Assembly: GCA_023525715.1 (NCBI GenBank) | Contig: CM042012.1 | Coordinates: 51,331,508-51,395,507 of the forward strand | From: Cichorium intybus | Taxonomy: Eukaryota > Streptophyta > Magnoliopsida > Asterales > Asteraceae | Direction of reading: 5' to 3' | DNA: 64,000 nucleotides | Shown: positions 20,575-35,542 of the stretch, piece by piece | How positions within the stretch are numbered: the stretch's first letter is position 1 | Layout of the letters: each line of letters opens with the position of its first letter | Program-made: the position numbers and the translations under genes | Notes under the pieces: model-generated | The model's database searches: none | Seen by the model: the letters and a program-made list of their open reading frames with translations, nothing else | Told to the model about the DNA's origin: nothing

Positions 20575-23254
20575 TGTGACATCCGCCTAAAATGGATTCG
20601 GGTCAACCCAACCCAATTGGAAATTTAATAAACCCTACTCAAGATTAGTTGACGCTAATAGGATCAAAACCCATACAATACGATATAAATTGACGTTAAT
20701 AGCAATATAGCATAGTATAACGTTATAACTATAATCAAATTAAATTATGATACCATATTAAAATAAAATCAAAGTATGATGCTCTAATTAAATTAAAAGA
20801 ATCAAACTTGAATGCTATAATTAAACTTCAAATCAAAGTAGATTGTTATAATTAAATAATAACCTATTTTTTTTTTATAAAACTCTATTTTATAAACTCT
20901 ACATTAAATTTTATAAAATTCTTATATTAATTAGTGTATTACATAGAGATGCTTGTGCTAGTGGGAAATTATGAAGACCACCAAAAACCAAAAGTTATTC
21001 CCATGGTCTCCCACTCACACCTCCCATCATATTTCCTTTCATTTTTCTCCTAACACATTATTCTCATCACCACTCAAACACTCTCTATTCTTTCTCTCAC
21101 TCTCAATCTCGAAATTCTTCCAAGAAATATCAATTTTCCAGCTAAGAACAATCCCTCATACTCAAATCTCCATCCCTCTTGAAGCATTCATCAAGGTATG
21201 TTGTTAAAAGTTTCAAATTCATTAATGAAACAAATTAAATCCACCAAAATATCTAAAACTCATTTTATATATAAACCTGATTTTTTTCAGAATCCCAGCA
21301 ATAAAATAAGAAGTTCTGGAAATTTTCAGAAAATAACTTATTTTTATTGAATTACTATAATTATTGCAATAAAATAGGGCAATAATTCACATAAAATACT
21401 TTTTGCAGTCAATAAATTCTGGGAAAATTTTGGAACAACCCATATATTGAGGAAAGTGGATTTATAGAGTTTCATGCATTTATATTACTGTTTGATGCTT
21501 ATTTTGTATTTTATTTTTTTATAGATAAATAAATTGCAAAATCTAGTTATGTATGTTAAAAACTAGATTTTATATTTTTCGCACTTTCTTAACATTTTAA
21601 AGACTCCATGAAAAAATTTACAGATTTTTGTAAGAATGTTTGCTTATTTTTCCTGATTTAATGATTATTTAATGGTTGAAATTGATAATAAATAGATACA
21701 CATTTCCAAAAATTATAAAACCTTATCAGAATATCATATATAACATGTTCATCATAAATAAAAAGTCTAATGAATTTCTCTTAATATTTTCCTATTATTT
21801 ATGATTTTATTGATTAGTTAATAATGAAAAACATAAGAAATACTTACCCTAGTCCAAAATATCCATAATATTTACAGTAGGCTCAATATAATGTTAGAAA
21901 ACTATGGTTAAATCCCCAGAATTTTTGGGAATCATTTATTATTTTTCCCGAATTTTGTTGTGGTTTAATTATTAAAATACTAAATAAACACTAAAGCAGT
22001 TAAGAAAAATATGAAAATTTTACAGTAATTACTATTTTATGAAATAATGATTTTCCGATAATTTCAGAATGTTTCATTATTGTTTAGTATTTAAAACCAT
22101 TTTCCTAAATATCTAAGCATGTAAAATGTATTTTTAATGATTATTTCATATAAATAATTGTTTATAATATATAAAATCTGTAAATACTTATAATTTGACT
22201 AGTTATTATTTTAATAAGAAATTATTAAAATCTTTCCTAAAGTGAAAATATAAATTAATTAAGCAAAGTAATTAATTCAATTTAAAATTCATTTAACATA
22301 TAAATACATTAATATTCAAAACAAAATTTGGATAATTGTTAATTCATCTAATATAAGAATATGTCTCTAATTATTTTTATTAATACTATATTCCCATTTA
22401 TCGATTCCTAAGCCAAAACTATTAAGACTCGAGCCGTCTATCGTACAAACACGCGCATTCCTTATTGGACTAATGTGAGTAATCTACCCCATATTTTATA
22501 ATTTTCAATACTTTTGGGGTGTATCATGTGGTTTTAATATGTTCCAACTTCATTTTATTATTTTTTCACCATTGAGACATTGTTGGGATATTTATATGTG
22601 AATCATTATTTGTATAATTATTGTTTGTTTACGCTACATGTACTTGTAGTGCATTACCATTTTTAGTCTAATCTCCATGACTATGCCCGTATTCTTGAGG
22701 TACGTTATGGACAATAATAGCGCTATTGGGTTGACCACCCCGCCTTGGGACGTTAAGGTGATTGATTGCACGTGGTTGAGTGTGTATGATGATTAGATGC
22801 TCCATCCTATATATATACATATATATGTATATATAGGGTGAGGACTTATTGTTGTTGTTATCATTTGTTAATCAATTTTTGATTTATAAACTGTTATCTC
22901 AATAACACTTGTTTGCCAACTTCAAAAGAAAACAAATTCCAAATTATTCAAACTCACAATTTTCTTTAATAAAACTAGATTACTCACCAACTCTCGTAGT
23001 TGACCTGTTTTTACCCATGATGCAGATTTGAAGAATGAAGTTGATGAAAAGTAGGGTTTACCTTAGAAACCCACAAGACTATTTAAATTTGATGTAATAA
23101 ATGTTATTGTATTTTGATTTGTATTTGCATGTTGTGGATCTTGTTTGCATACTTAGTACTTAATTGAATCTAATCATATTATAACATAGTTGTCATGAGA
23201 CTTTGAACAATATATCACGCCTTGATCGATTTCGCCATGGATCGGGGTGTGACA
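20575..23254 (+). repeat. 5' LTR of the Tekay-like gypsy
   Basis: TGTGACATCC to GGGTGTGACA. It includes a CT-rich presumed transcript leader (20990-21190), a GTATGT splice-donor-like sequence at 21195, and a near-palindromic AT block at 22807-22840. A 78-codon frame (20971-21207) is also open in the other LTR, but I read it as leader sequence, not a gene. Confidence 0.95.
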
Positions 23255-24082
23255 GATTGGTATCAGAGCCCTTGACTATAGGGAATTAGGTTAATTGCCT
23301 TGACCTAGTCTATAGCCTCTAGGGTCCTCTTGTATGCTAGTTTATAAAATGCACACACAACTGCATGCAATTCGCACTTAGAAAATCCTAGGAATACCTT
23401 TGTGTGCTAATTGCTCCCTTATGTGCTTACGTATTATTCCCGACACCTATATGTGTGCATACACTTGTGAATTTTCTTTTCTTTCTCTTAAAATCACACA
23501 CATACTCAAATGGTTTAAAAATAAAAATTTATATACATATATATTCCTTAGAGCTAATAGGAAATTAAAAGGCATCCACTCTAGTTGGGTAGGATCAAAG
23601 TAATGGACGCGTAGTAACTGGAAGGGGGAGGTGCCGGTAGCCCGAAAGTCTTGACTAGGTAAGCATTCGTATACATCCCAATCAACCGAGGGACCAGTTT
23701 GCTTACCTGGGGACCAAAGGCGAGAGTTCCCAAACCTATAGGCCAAAGCACGTCATTCACATTACTTTTGAGCCATCAAAATACCCGACCTTATCAAACG
23801 TATCCGAAAGGATACACTCCAAAATGGCCAACTCATTGGACTATTAAGTTCCCTAATGGGCCTTGAAATGGGAAAAACATGTGAAAACTTAGTATTGTGG
23901 GGGCCCACGCAATTACTACATGCTTCACATTTAGTACCCATGGAAAGCCCAAAAGGTGCCCAACACTCCTAACCATGGCCCAACAAGTGTTTTACAATCA
24001 TTTTACCCAACAATGTCTACAAACTTAATTTCCATAATCAATTTACAAATAACTCACAAGTCCATATGCGTGTTTCTCATAG
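23255..24082 (+). other. Gypsy untranslated leader
   Basis: 828 bases between LTR and Gag. The primer-binding site is at 23258-23269. No significant frame. Confidence 0.8.
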
Positions 24083-25270
24083 ATGGCATTACGACCCCCA
24101 TACGCTGCTCGTAACAACCAAAGGCTAGCCACCCTTATCGCTAAGGAGGTAGCAAATGTCATCCCAACAATTGCAACCCATCTTCAAGCTCTTCAGCCGC
24201 AAGCTCCAGCAACCACTCATCGTTGCTCGTTTAAGCACTTTCGTAGCTGTAATCCGCCTTACTTCAAAGGCATCGAGGGTGCCACCGCACTCCTCACATG
24301 GATCGAAGAAATGGAGAGTACTTTCATCCACAGCGAGTGCCCTGAGGACCTGATGGTCCGTCATGCTACAGGGTGCCTCCAAGGTCATGCTCTCACATGG
24401 TGGAACCTAGAAAAACGGACAAAGGGAGAGGCTGTTGCATTGGGAATGACCTGGCCAAAACTAAAGGAACGCATGAGGGAGAAGTTCTGCCCTGACAGTG
24501 AATTACAAACTCTCGAGGATGAATTTTGGAATCTGAAACAGGTGGGTGGCGATAACGCGACCTATACCAATAGATTCCATGATCTCTCGAGACTCCTACC
24601 TCACATGGTTCAACCTATGAAAACTGCATTACGCCGCTACATCAAAGGGTTACCGCGCCAGATCCGTGACTCGGTGACCAGCAGCAGGCCATCTACCCTG
24701 GAATCCGCTATTGAAATAGCAGGTCAACTCAACGACGATAATATGAACGATGGTGTCCTCCCACGCAAGGGTTCAAAGATGACAACTGAAAAGCCGACCC
24801 CTGAGACTCCCCTAATTGTCAAGTCCGAGTCCTCACACCAACACGACAAAAAGAAGCGGAAAAACCATCACCACAACCATGCTGTTATTACCCCTGCTAC
24901 TCCTATCACCCAAGTCAACCAACCAAACAAAAAGCCGTATACCAGACCTCACCCCCTCTGTAACCATTGTAACTATCACCATATGTCCAACAGCCCGTGT
25001 CGCCTTTGTACGACTTGTGGTCGCTATGGCCACTTGGCGGACACATGCCGTGCACCAAAAACTCAGCGACCATTCGCTCTACCCTCAAATCAGCAAACAC
25101 AAACTCGGTATCCAACTAGAACATGCTTCAACTGTGGTGACCCCACCCATTTCAGAAACGCGTGTCCTAGGCTTGTCAATATCATTAACACTCAAGCCCA
25201 GGCAAATCCAACAATGCAGGTTCCAGCTCCCAAAGGTCGAGCATTTGTCATTACCGCAACCCAAGCATAG
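24083..25270 (+). pseudogene. Gypsy Gag (395 codons, then in-frame TAG)
   Basis: Starts at the ATG at 24083 (MALRPPYAARNNQ). Residues about 60-230 form the retrotransposon Gag domain (FKGIEGATALLTWIEEMEST, then LTWWNLEKRT, then FHDLSRLLPHMV). Two zinc knuckles follow: CTTCGRYGHLADTC (residues 309-322) and CFNCGDPTHFRNAC (348-361). The TAG at 25268-25270 lies at the Gag-Pol boundary, and protease continues in the same frame. It could be a mutation or, less likely, a read-through point. The capsid part itself is uninterrupted and could be translated. Confidence 0.9.
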
Positions 25271-28200
25271 ACCGATAACAAGGTCGTAAATGGTACGTTT
25301 CTCATAAATGACTGCTACGCTTCAGTACTTTTTGATTCAGGTGCCGATAAAAGTTTTGTGTCTTTGGAATTTGAGCCCATACTTCACACACCTCGCATGA
25401 TTCTTGATGAGTACTTTACCGTAGAAGTCACCAATGGAAAATACGTTTCACTCAATGCAGTCATCCAAGATTGCACTTTCGATTTTAGCGATCATAAATT
25501 TTCCGTCAATTTAGTTCCTATGGAACTTGGTAGTTTCGACATCATCGTGGGAATGGATTGGCTATCCCAAAACCATGCTGAAATAGTATGTTACGAGAAG
25601 TTCATTCGTATTCCTCTTGTCGACGGTCAAAGTCTTCGTATTTATGGCGAGACTCATTCGAAAAAGCTTAGTCTTATGTCATGTACTCAAGCTCGATCAT
25701 ATCTACGTAAAGAATACATGGCTTTCTTAGCCCATGTGGTGGAAACAAAGGTCACAGAAAAGAAAATCGAAGATATTCCGATTGTACGAGACTTTCCCGA
25801 CATCTTTCCCGATGACGTATCTGGACTCTCTCCAGTACGTGAGCTAGAGTTCCGCATCGATCTCGTTCCTGAAGCTGCTCCCATAGCCAAGTCTCCATAT
25901 CGGTTGGCTCCAACCGAGATGCAAGAATTGGCAAGTCAGCTCCAAGAATTAACTGATAAGGGATTTATCCGCCCTAGTACTTCACCCTGGGGAGCCCCGG
26001 TTATCTTCATCAAAAAGAAAGATGGTTCGTTTCGTATGTGTATCGATTATCGGGAGTTAAATAAATTGACCATCAAGAACCGATATCCGTTACCTCGGAT
26101 CGACGACCTTTTTGATCAGCTTCAAGGAGCTTCATGCTTCTCAAAAATCGACCTCCGCTCGGGTTATCACCAACTTCGAGTACGGGAAGAAGACATCCCC
26201 AAAACTGCTTTCCGAACCCGCTATGGTCATTACGAGTTCACCGTTATGCCTTTCGGCCTAACAAATGCCCCTGCCGCATTCATGGACTTGATGAATCGGG
26301 TATTTAAACCTTATCTCGACCGTTTTGTTATCGTCTTTATTGATGACATCCTCATTTACTCCAAGACAAAGGCAGAGCATGAAAGACACCTTCGCCTAAC
26401 TCTCTAAACGTTGCAAGGAAATCGGCTCTACGCCAAATTTTCGAAATGCGAGTTTTGGTTAAATGAGGTACAATTCCTCAGTCATATTGTAAGTGACAAG
26501 GGTATTTTAGTCGACCCCGTAAAAGTTGAAGCAGTCAAGAATTGGAAAGCCCCACGTACCCCCAAGGAAATTCGGTCCTTCCTCGGTTTAGCCGGCTATT
26601 ACCGGCGTTTCATTTCAAATTTCTCAAAGATCGCTTTACCGCTTACTTCTCTCACTTGCAAGGGTACGCCATTTGATTGGGGACCCAAGCAGGAAGACGC
26701 TTTCCAAACCCTTAAACAAAGGTTGTGTGACGCTCCGATTCTTACACTCCCTGAAGGATCCGAAGATTTCGTGGTATATTGCGATGCCTCCAATCTCGGT
26801 CTAGGTTGTGTTTTGATGCAAAGGGGAAAGGTTATAGCTTACGCATCGCGTCAACTCAAAATCCACGAAAGGAATTATACGACTCATGATTTGGAGCTCG
26901 GTGCCGTGGTTTTCGCTCTTAAAATTTGGAGGCATTACCTTTACGGCACTAAATGCGTAATTTTCACCGACCATAAGAGCTTGCAACATATTCTTAATCA
27001 AAAGGAACTCAATATGAGGCAAACACGATGGGTCGAACTCCTAAATGATTATGAGTGTGAAATACGCTATCATCCGGGCAAGGCGAACGTCGTAGCCGAC
27101 GCGTTAAGCCGAAAAGAACATGCCAAAGCATTTCATTTAATATGTTCTCCTATCTTGTCCAATCTCACCGAACGAATTCGAGGAGCCCAACACTCGGCAA
27201 TTACCGAAAATGACATGCCCACGGGAATTGATGGGGAGTTGGAATCTAAATTTGATGGTATTTTCTATTATCAAGATCGCATCTGGATCCCAGATCGCGA
27301 CAATCTTCGTACATTCCTGATGGAAGAAATCCATAAAACTCGATATTCCATTCATCCGGGCGCTGACAAGATGTATCATGGCTTGAGAACCAATTATTGG
27401 TGGTCGGGAATGAAAAAGGATATTGCTTTATTCGTAGCCAAATGTCTTACATGTTCCAGGGTCAAAGCAGAACATCAATGACCCTCTGGACTATTGGTCC
27501 AACCGGTAATCCCCGAGTGGAAATGGGAAGCGATCACCATGGATTTCGTAACCAAACTTCCCCGTACCACAAAGGGACATGACAGCATTTGGGTAATCGT
27601 TGACTGTTTGACTAAATCTGCTCACTTCCTTCCCATCCGTGAACATTTCAAGGTCGAACAACTTGCTCGGATTTACATCGACGAGATAGTTAGTCGGCAT
27701 GGCATCCCTCTCAGCATCATTTCAGATCGTGATGGGAGATTTCTCTCTCAGTTCTGGCAATCACTTCAAGAAGCCATGGGAACCCGCCTCGATCTCAGTA
27801 CCGCCTATCATCCTCAGACCGATGGTCAATCTGAGAGGACAATTCAAACACTCGAAGATATGTTGAGGGCGTGTGTCTTAGATTTCGGAGGAAACTGGGA
27901 CTCTCATTTACCGTTGGTGGAATTCTCCTATAATAACAGTTATCATTCTAGCATCGGGATGCCACCATTTGAGGCATTGTATGGCCGTAAATGCCGATCT
28001 CCTATTTGCTGGCATGAAATTGGCGAGTCCCACGTAATTCGCGCAACAGTGGATTCTCCAATCGTTGGTCCTGAGCTTATCCAGGAAACAACCGACAAAA
28101 TCACTCAGATTCGCAATAACCTTCTCACAGCTCGTAGCCGACAAAAGAGTTACGCCGACAAGCGACGCAAACTGCTTGAATTTACCGTGGGTGACATGGT

Positions 28201-28606
28201 CATGTTAAAAGTGTCCCCATGGAAAGGTGTGGTTCGATTTGGACGCAAGGGTAAATTGGCACCCCGCTACGTAGGGCCGTTTAAGATCCCGAAAAGGATC
28301 GGACCAGTAGCCTACGAGTTGGATTTACCAACAGAACTTAATAAAGTTCACCCAGTATTTCATATAGCCAACCTCAAGAAGTGTTTAGCAGACGAGAACC
28401 TTCATGTTCCTCTCGAGGATATCCAAATCGACGAGACAATGCAATTTATGGAGAAACCCTTGGAAATTGCCGACCGAAAGGAAAAGCAACTCAAAAGAAG
28501 TCGCATTCCCCTGGTCATGGTCAAGTGGCAGTCAGCACGTGGACCCGAGTATACATGGGAGCGTGAGGATCAAATGCGTACCAAATACCAGCAACTTTTC
28601 TCTTAA
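25271..28606 (+). pseudogene. Gypsy Pol with two in-frame stops
   Basis: Same frame as Gag. Protease has the VLFDSGAD motif (D-S-G-A at 25334-25345). Reverse transcriptase runs from about 25900, with the FIDD catalytic box at 26336-26347. RNase H covers about 26770-27000. Integrase has an HPGADKM...CLTCSRVKAEHQ zinc region and catalytic D, D, E at about 27542, 27725 and 27833. A chromodomain-like tail (28458-28595, RSRIPLVMVKWQ then PEYTWERED) ends at TAA 28606. Premature stops are TAA at 26405-26407 (inside reverse transcriptase) and TGA at 27479-27481 (after the integrase zinc region). No frameshift is seen. Confidence 0.92.
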
Positions 28607-28656
28607 AGTACTTTCTTCTTAAATTTCAGGACGAAATTTACTAAAGTAGGGGAGAC

Positions 28657-31626
<2,970 letters not shown>

Positions 31627-31893
31627 ATTATCAGTTGCTCATTTCTATTATTCTCTCTGGAATTTTCGTGACCTTCCTCTGGCTCTCTGGGTGTGATCTC
31701 ATTTGAGGCAGGACACTTGTGCTGCTTAGCTTCAAGATTAAAACTAAAGGTTAGTTTTTCTGATTAATTCTTTTAGTTAATTTTTGTTTGGCCTTTAGGA
31801 ATTAGTTACATATTCAAAGTAAGAAAACATAGATCTTTTCTAGGTTGCATGTGAACTTAGGTTATTTAGTTCATGGTTGCGGAAAACCTTTCA
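31627..31893 (+). repeat. 3' LTR of the LARD-like element, right part
   Basis: Starts with the duplicated ATTAT (31627-31631) and continues the LTR to ACCTTTCA at 31893. The outer TSD CCCAT follows. Confidence 0.95.
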
Positions 31894-31898
31894 CCCAT

Positions 31899-33021
31899 GG
31901 TGGTCGTCGGAATCGAATCAAGGGGAGGGGTGAAATCGTCATACATGGGGAAGAAGAGGTTTGACTGCGATCCTTTGACCCGTAATCTCGTATTAGGTTA
32001 TAGTCCTTTTGGGTTGATTGCAATTTTGGGCCAACTATTAAATTGGGCTTAAGTGGACTATTAATTTGATTTGAGTTTTAAATCTGGTCTACCATACTAG
32101 GGAATTGGACACATTAATTAGATAAATTATAAATAAGATTAGCTTTAATTATAGGATAAGTTAATTTCAATATTTCTCCCATGTAGAGGGCCTTTTGGGC
32201 TGGATAGCCACCCTCGAAGATGTATTGGGATTATTCCCACCAATAGGGGACCACATGAGGGAGTTGCTAACCCTCATGGGCTAGTGTGATGGCCACTAGT
32301 CCTAGTTTGGCCTATCGGGGAATCAAGTGGCATGCTTTGTGCGTGTTACTTGTAAACTTAGGTAGGTGCCATCGAGATGAGTTGGAATTTTATGAGATGG
32401 ACATGGGTTGGGATAGTTGCATCATGCATTGCATTGCATATCATAAACCATTTTTTGTTAAACCTTTATGACATACTAATGTTTTATACAACTTTTGAGA
32501 TGATAAATTATACAACTTTTAAGTGTGTGAAAACTATTTTTGGGGGTTTGTCCCGAGTGTGGTAGTTACACTGCCCACTCTGAATGGGTCAGCCTCGGGT
32601 AAGCTCACTAGGCATTCCATTGCCTAACCTATTTTGATGTTTACTTATGTTAAGGAGATATGATGACTTTAGAGGATTTGGATATTTTTTGGAAGGCCAC
32701 AGAGTTTGTGGTTTCATTTAAGTTGTGAAATGGTATTTAGATTGTAACAACATCGCTCTTTACAAAACAAGATGTTTTATTTAAAGTGGGACCAAATGAT
32801 TTTTCTGTAACTTAAACTCTGAAACAATTTCTTAACAAAACCCAATGTGTTTTAAAACGTATTTGAACGTATATCGGCTCTTTTCGAAGATGTTGAGATT
32901 TAAAGTTTCACAATGGATGATTTTTGAACTATGATGATAAACATGTGTTTAAAAAAGGCGTTTTTATGAAAGGCATTAAGCGATGGTGTTTCACGTACCC
33001 CACCTTCAAGACATTTTATTC
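31899..33021. other. Host segment right of the LARD-like element
   Basis: Continues the locus from 13355. The first 100 bases are GC-richer, the rest AT-rich. The 32545-32640 block (GTAGTTACACTGCCCACTC, then GGTAAGCTCACTAGGC) resembles LTR downstream regions but has no borders. No gene recognised. Confidence 0.4.
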
Positions 33022-33026
33022 TAAAT

Positions 33027-34623
33027 GTAACGTTCCAAAAATTCAAGTAAAATTTTTTCTTTACTTTCTAAATGATAATATCAAGTTCCAAGCTTTTCAT
33101 TAATAATACATTCATTTAAGTTCATCAAATCAAGTGACCAACATAAATAAGAGAAATAACAACGAAAGTTACAAAATGCGGATGCCGATACCATGTAGTC
33201 ACGCTATGCCCTCCCCGACATCCATGGAAGTACCTAAAACAATTAAACAAAACTGTAAGCACATCGCTTAGTGAGTTCCCCATATTATCGTATGTTTCGT
33301 CACATAGATCATGCCAAGTACAGTCTCCTGCTGCTTGCACCGAACAACCAGGCTCTCGAGCTTGCCCCGAACTGCTAGTAACCAACTCATTCGTGGACTC
33401 TCAGGCGTACCCCGATCCGTCCAGCTCTCTGGCTTGCCCCGATCCCTCATACCATCATATGCATACAAGAGCATTTATACATATTTCCAATCATGCATTA
33501 TCATAACCAGTAAGGTGAGGAGACTCACTTGAATCGTCTGCTATACAAAAAGGAGAAAGCCTCAGTAATTAGTCCTCACGAACCTCCTAAGTCACAATAA
33601 AGTGTAAATCAATAACATAACTTCCCGAGGTCATCTCTTGGGTAAAATCCTCTAATTTCCTAAGGTTTGACCCAAAAGTCAAACTACCCGAAAAATCAAA
33701 GGTCAAAGGTCAGCCCCCAAGTCAATCACGTTTAGCGCCGCTATCTCTTACAGATAGCGTCGCTAAGTGTTCAATGAATACGAGCTGCCTTCAAGGACAG
33801 TGTCGCTATCTTTATAGATAGCGGCGTTATTTCGCAGTTTATCAACTTTTTGTCTAGCTCTTACTATGTTAAGCCAAGGTCTAATACCTCTCAGTACCCT
33901 CTTAAACAATCTCTAGATCCATAAAAAATGCAAACTTTACGACCATGCATGACCATGTATGCCCATGATCAAGATCTAGGTCAAAAAGAGTAAAAACTAA
34001 ACTTGTTTCACACATGTAAGAGCTCCAAAGGGCTAGGTTTGGGATTTTCTAGGACTCAAGAGCTCCAGAGGAGGAAAGATCCATCCTCCAGCCCCAAGCT
34101 CCCGCAATCATCAAGATCCAACCATCATTGCCCCCCCAAAACAAGTAAAATAGCTCCATACTCTCATTCAAGAAAGGAAACTTAAGAAACAGAGGTTGTG
34201 GACACTTACAAAGGTCCAAATACCCTAGCTGAAGCTGATTCTTGTTGCAAGGATCTTCTAACGCACCCACAGTCCTTCTTCCTCTTCCAATAAACCTTCA
34301 AAGTTCATCAATGGAGTAATAATCACCAAGATAGGCCAATGGGACGTTCTAGGGTTTCTACATAGCTCTAAGGGTGGTAATAGACGTTCCCCTAGGGCTT
34401 AATGTCTTTATAGGGCCCAAATCTCGAGATTAGGGATTTTTCGCATTTTACGGCGGATAGATTCGCTATCTTATGGGATAGCGTTGCTATCCTTGGCAAT
34501 CCGCATGCGCGAACTCGCTCCGGATAGCGTCGCTAACCCTAAAGTTAGTGTCGCTATACCCATTTTTCCACCAATTTACACACTTTGTAAAATAATAACA
34601 ATTACCTGGAAACGGGTCTTACA
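33027..34623 (-). mobile_element. Solo gypsy LTR, TSD CTAAA
   Basis: 1597 bp with TGTAACGTTCC and GGGTCTTACA ends and a perfect TSD CTAAA (33022-33026 and 34624-34628). The minus-strand orientation rests on the TGTAAGACCCG start typical of plant gypsy LTRs and on the ACTCACTAAGCGATG-to-GTACTTCC block near its 3' end, which parallels the plus-strand LTR at 38237. No internal region is present, so it formed by recombination between two LTRs. It holds four TAGCGnCGCTA-type inverted pairs. Confidence 0.9.
33732..33766. other. 15-bp stem hairpin of TAGCGnCGCTA motif
   Basis: TTAGCGCCGCTATCT and AGATAGCGTCGCTAA pair at 14 of 15 positions around a CTTAC loop. Similar pairs lie at about 33804-33822, 34455-34490 and 34523-34557 in the same LTR. 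Confidence 0.8.
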
Positions 34624-34628
34624 CTAAA

Positions 34629-35267
34629 GATGACTATTCTACCCCTTCTTTATTTAGTGTTAAAAGATGAAAGTACAATATTGTAATAGAGAGAAATAAA
34701 AGTAGGATGACGCTATAATACACAAGCAAATGAAAGTGCATTGCTATTTCTTGCATGTAGCCCAAATCAAAATCATATCTGTATTACGACATTATGGAAT
34801 TGTCGTACTGTCATCATAGACATATGCATAAAACAAAAAAAAACAAAAAAAAAAACACTCAAACTTGATTTTTTTAAAAACAACGTACTTTTTTGTCACA
34901 CTGTTAACCAGTTGAAGAACTCACATCAGCTTGAGGAATAGTAGCACTAGAAACTACTTCAGGTGAATGAGCTCCAATAGAAATATAATCTTAAATATCA
35001 TACTCATGGCCCTATAGGTATTATCACATATAAGTCACCCATGATGAATATTCAATATGAATGAGTATTAGGGCTTAATTCAATCCTCCTACACTATTGG
35101 AAACAAAAATCGAGTAGATGATGATGTAATTTTGATTCTGATAACTATTTGCCACAGCAACAATTAATACTGTAAAAAGCCTAAATGCATAGAAGGTGAA
35201 GAAGAAATTAAAACTTTAGAGTTCTTAAGCTTGAACAGATCATACGAGCTTGAACAGATCATACGAG
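34629..35267. other. AT-rich DNA
   Basis: No gene recognised. An 18-base direct repeat (GCTTGAACAGATCATACG) occurs twice at about 35230-35268, next to a primer-binding-site-like sequence. Confidence 0.45.
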
Positions 35268-35542
35268 CTCTGATACTAATTGTTGAAAAAAAATTTAATG
35301 TAATTTTTTAGAACGATAAAACTTTTTAAAGATCATCAAATGGAAATAGTAAAAATGTGGAATAATAAATTTGAGAATCAAACGAAGAACAATTAACAAA
35401 ATACTGAAAAAATCATTGCATAAATTCCATTAATTTGTTAAAATACAATACGTAGAGAAGATAAATAGTCTTTATATTTTAAAGAAAAAAATGGAAGAAA
35501 AAGTTTGTAAAGTATAATTTGTCGAGAACAAGCAACTTAAAA
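35268..35542 (-). mobile_element. Fragment of a minus-strand copia LTR
   Basis: On the minus strand CAACAATTAGTATCAGAGC reads as an LTR end followed by a one-base-changed primer-binding site. The AT-rich DNA to 35542 would then be LTR. It is cut off where gypsy Pol begins. The second LTR is absent, so this is tentative. Confidence 0.35.

Noticed and set aside
20971..21207. 78-codon frame MKTTKNQKLFPWSPTHTS, also open at 29054-29290
   Set aside because: Identical position in both LTRs of the recent gypsy. It covers the CT-rich transcript leader; no domain and no sign of coding constraint.
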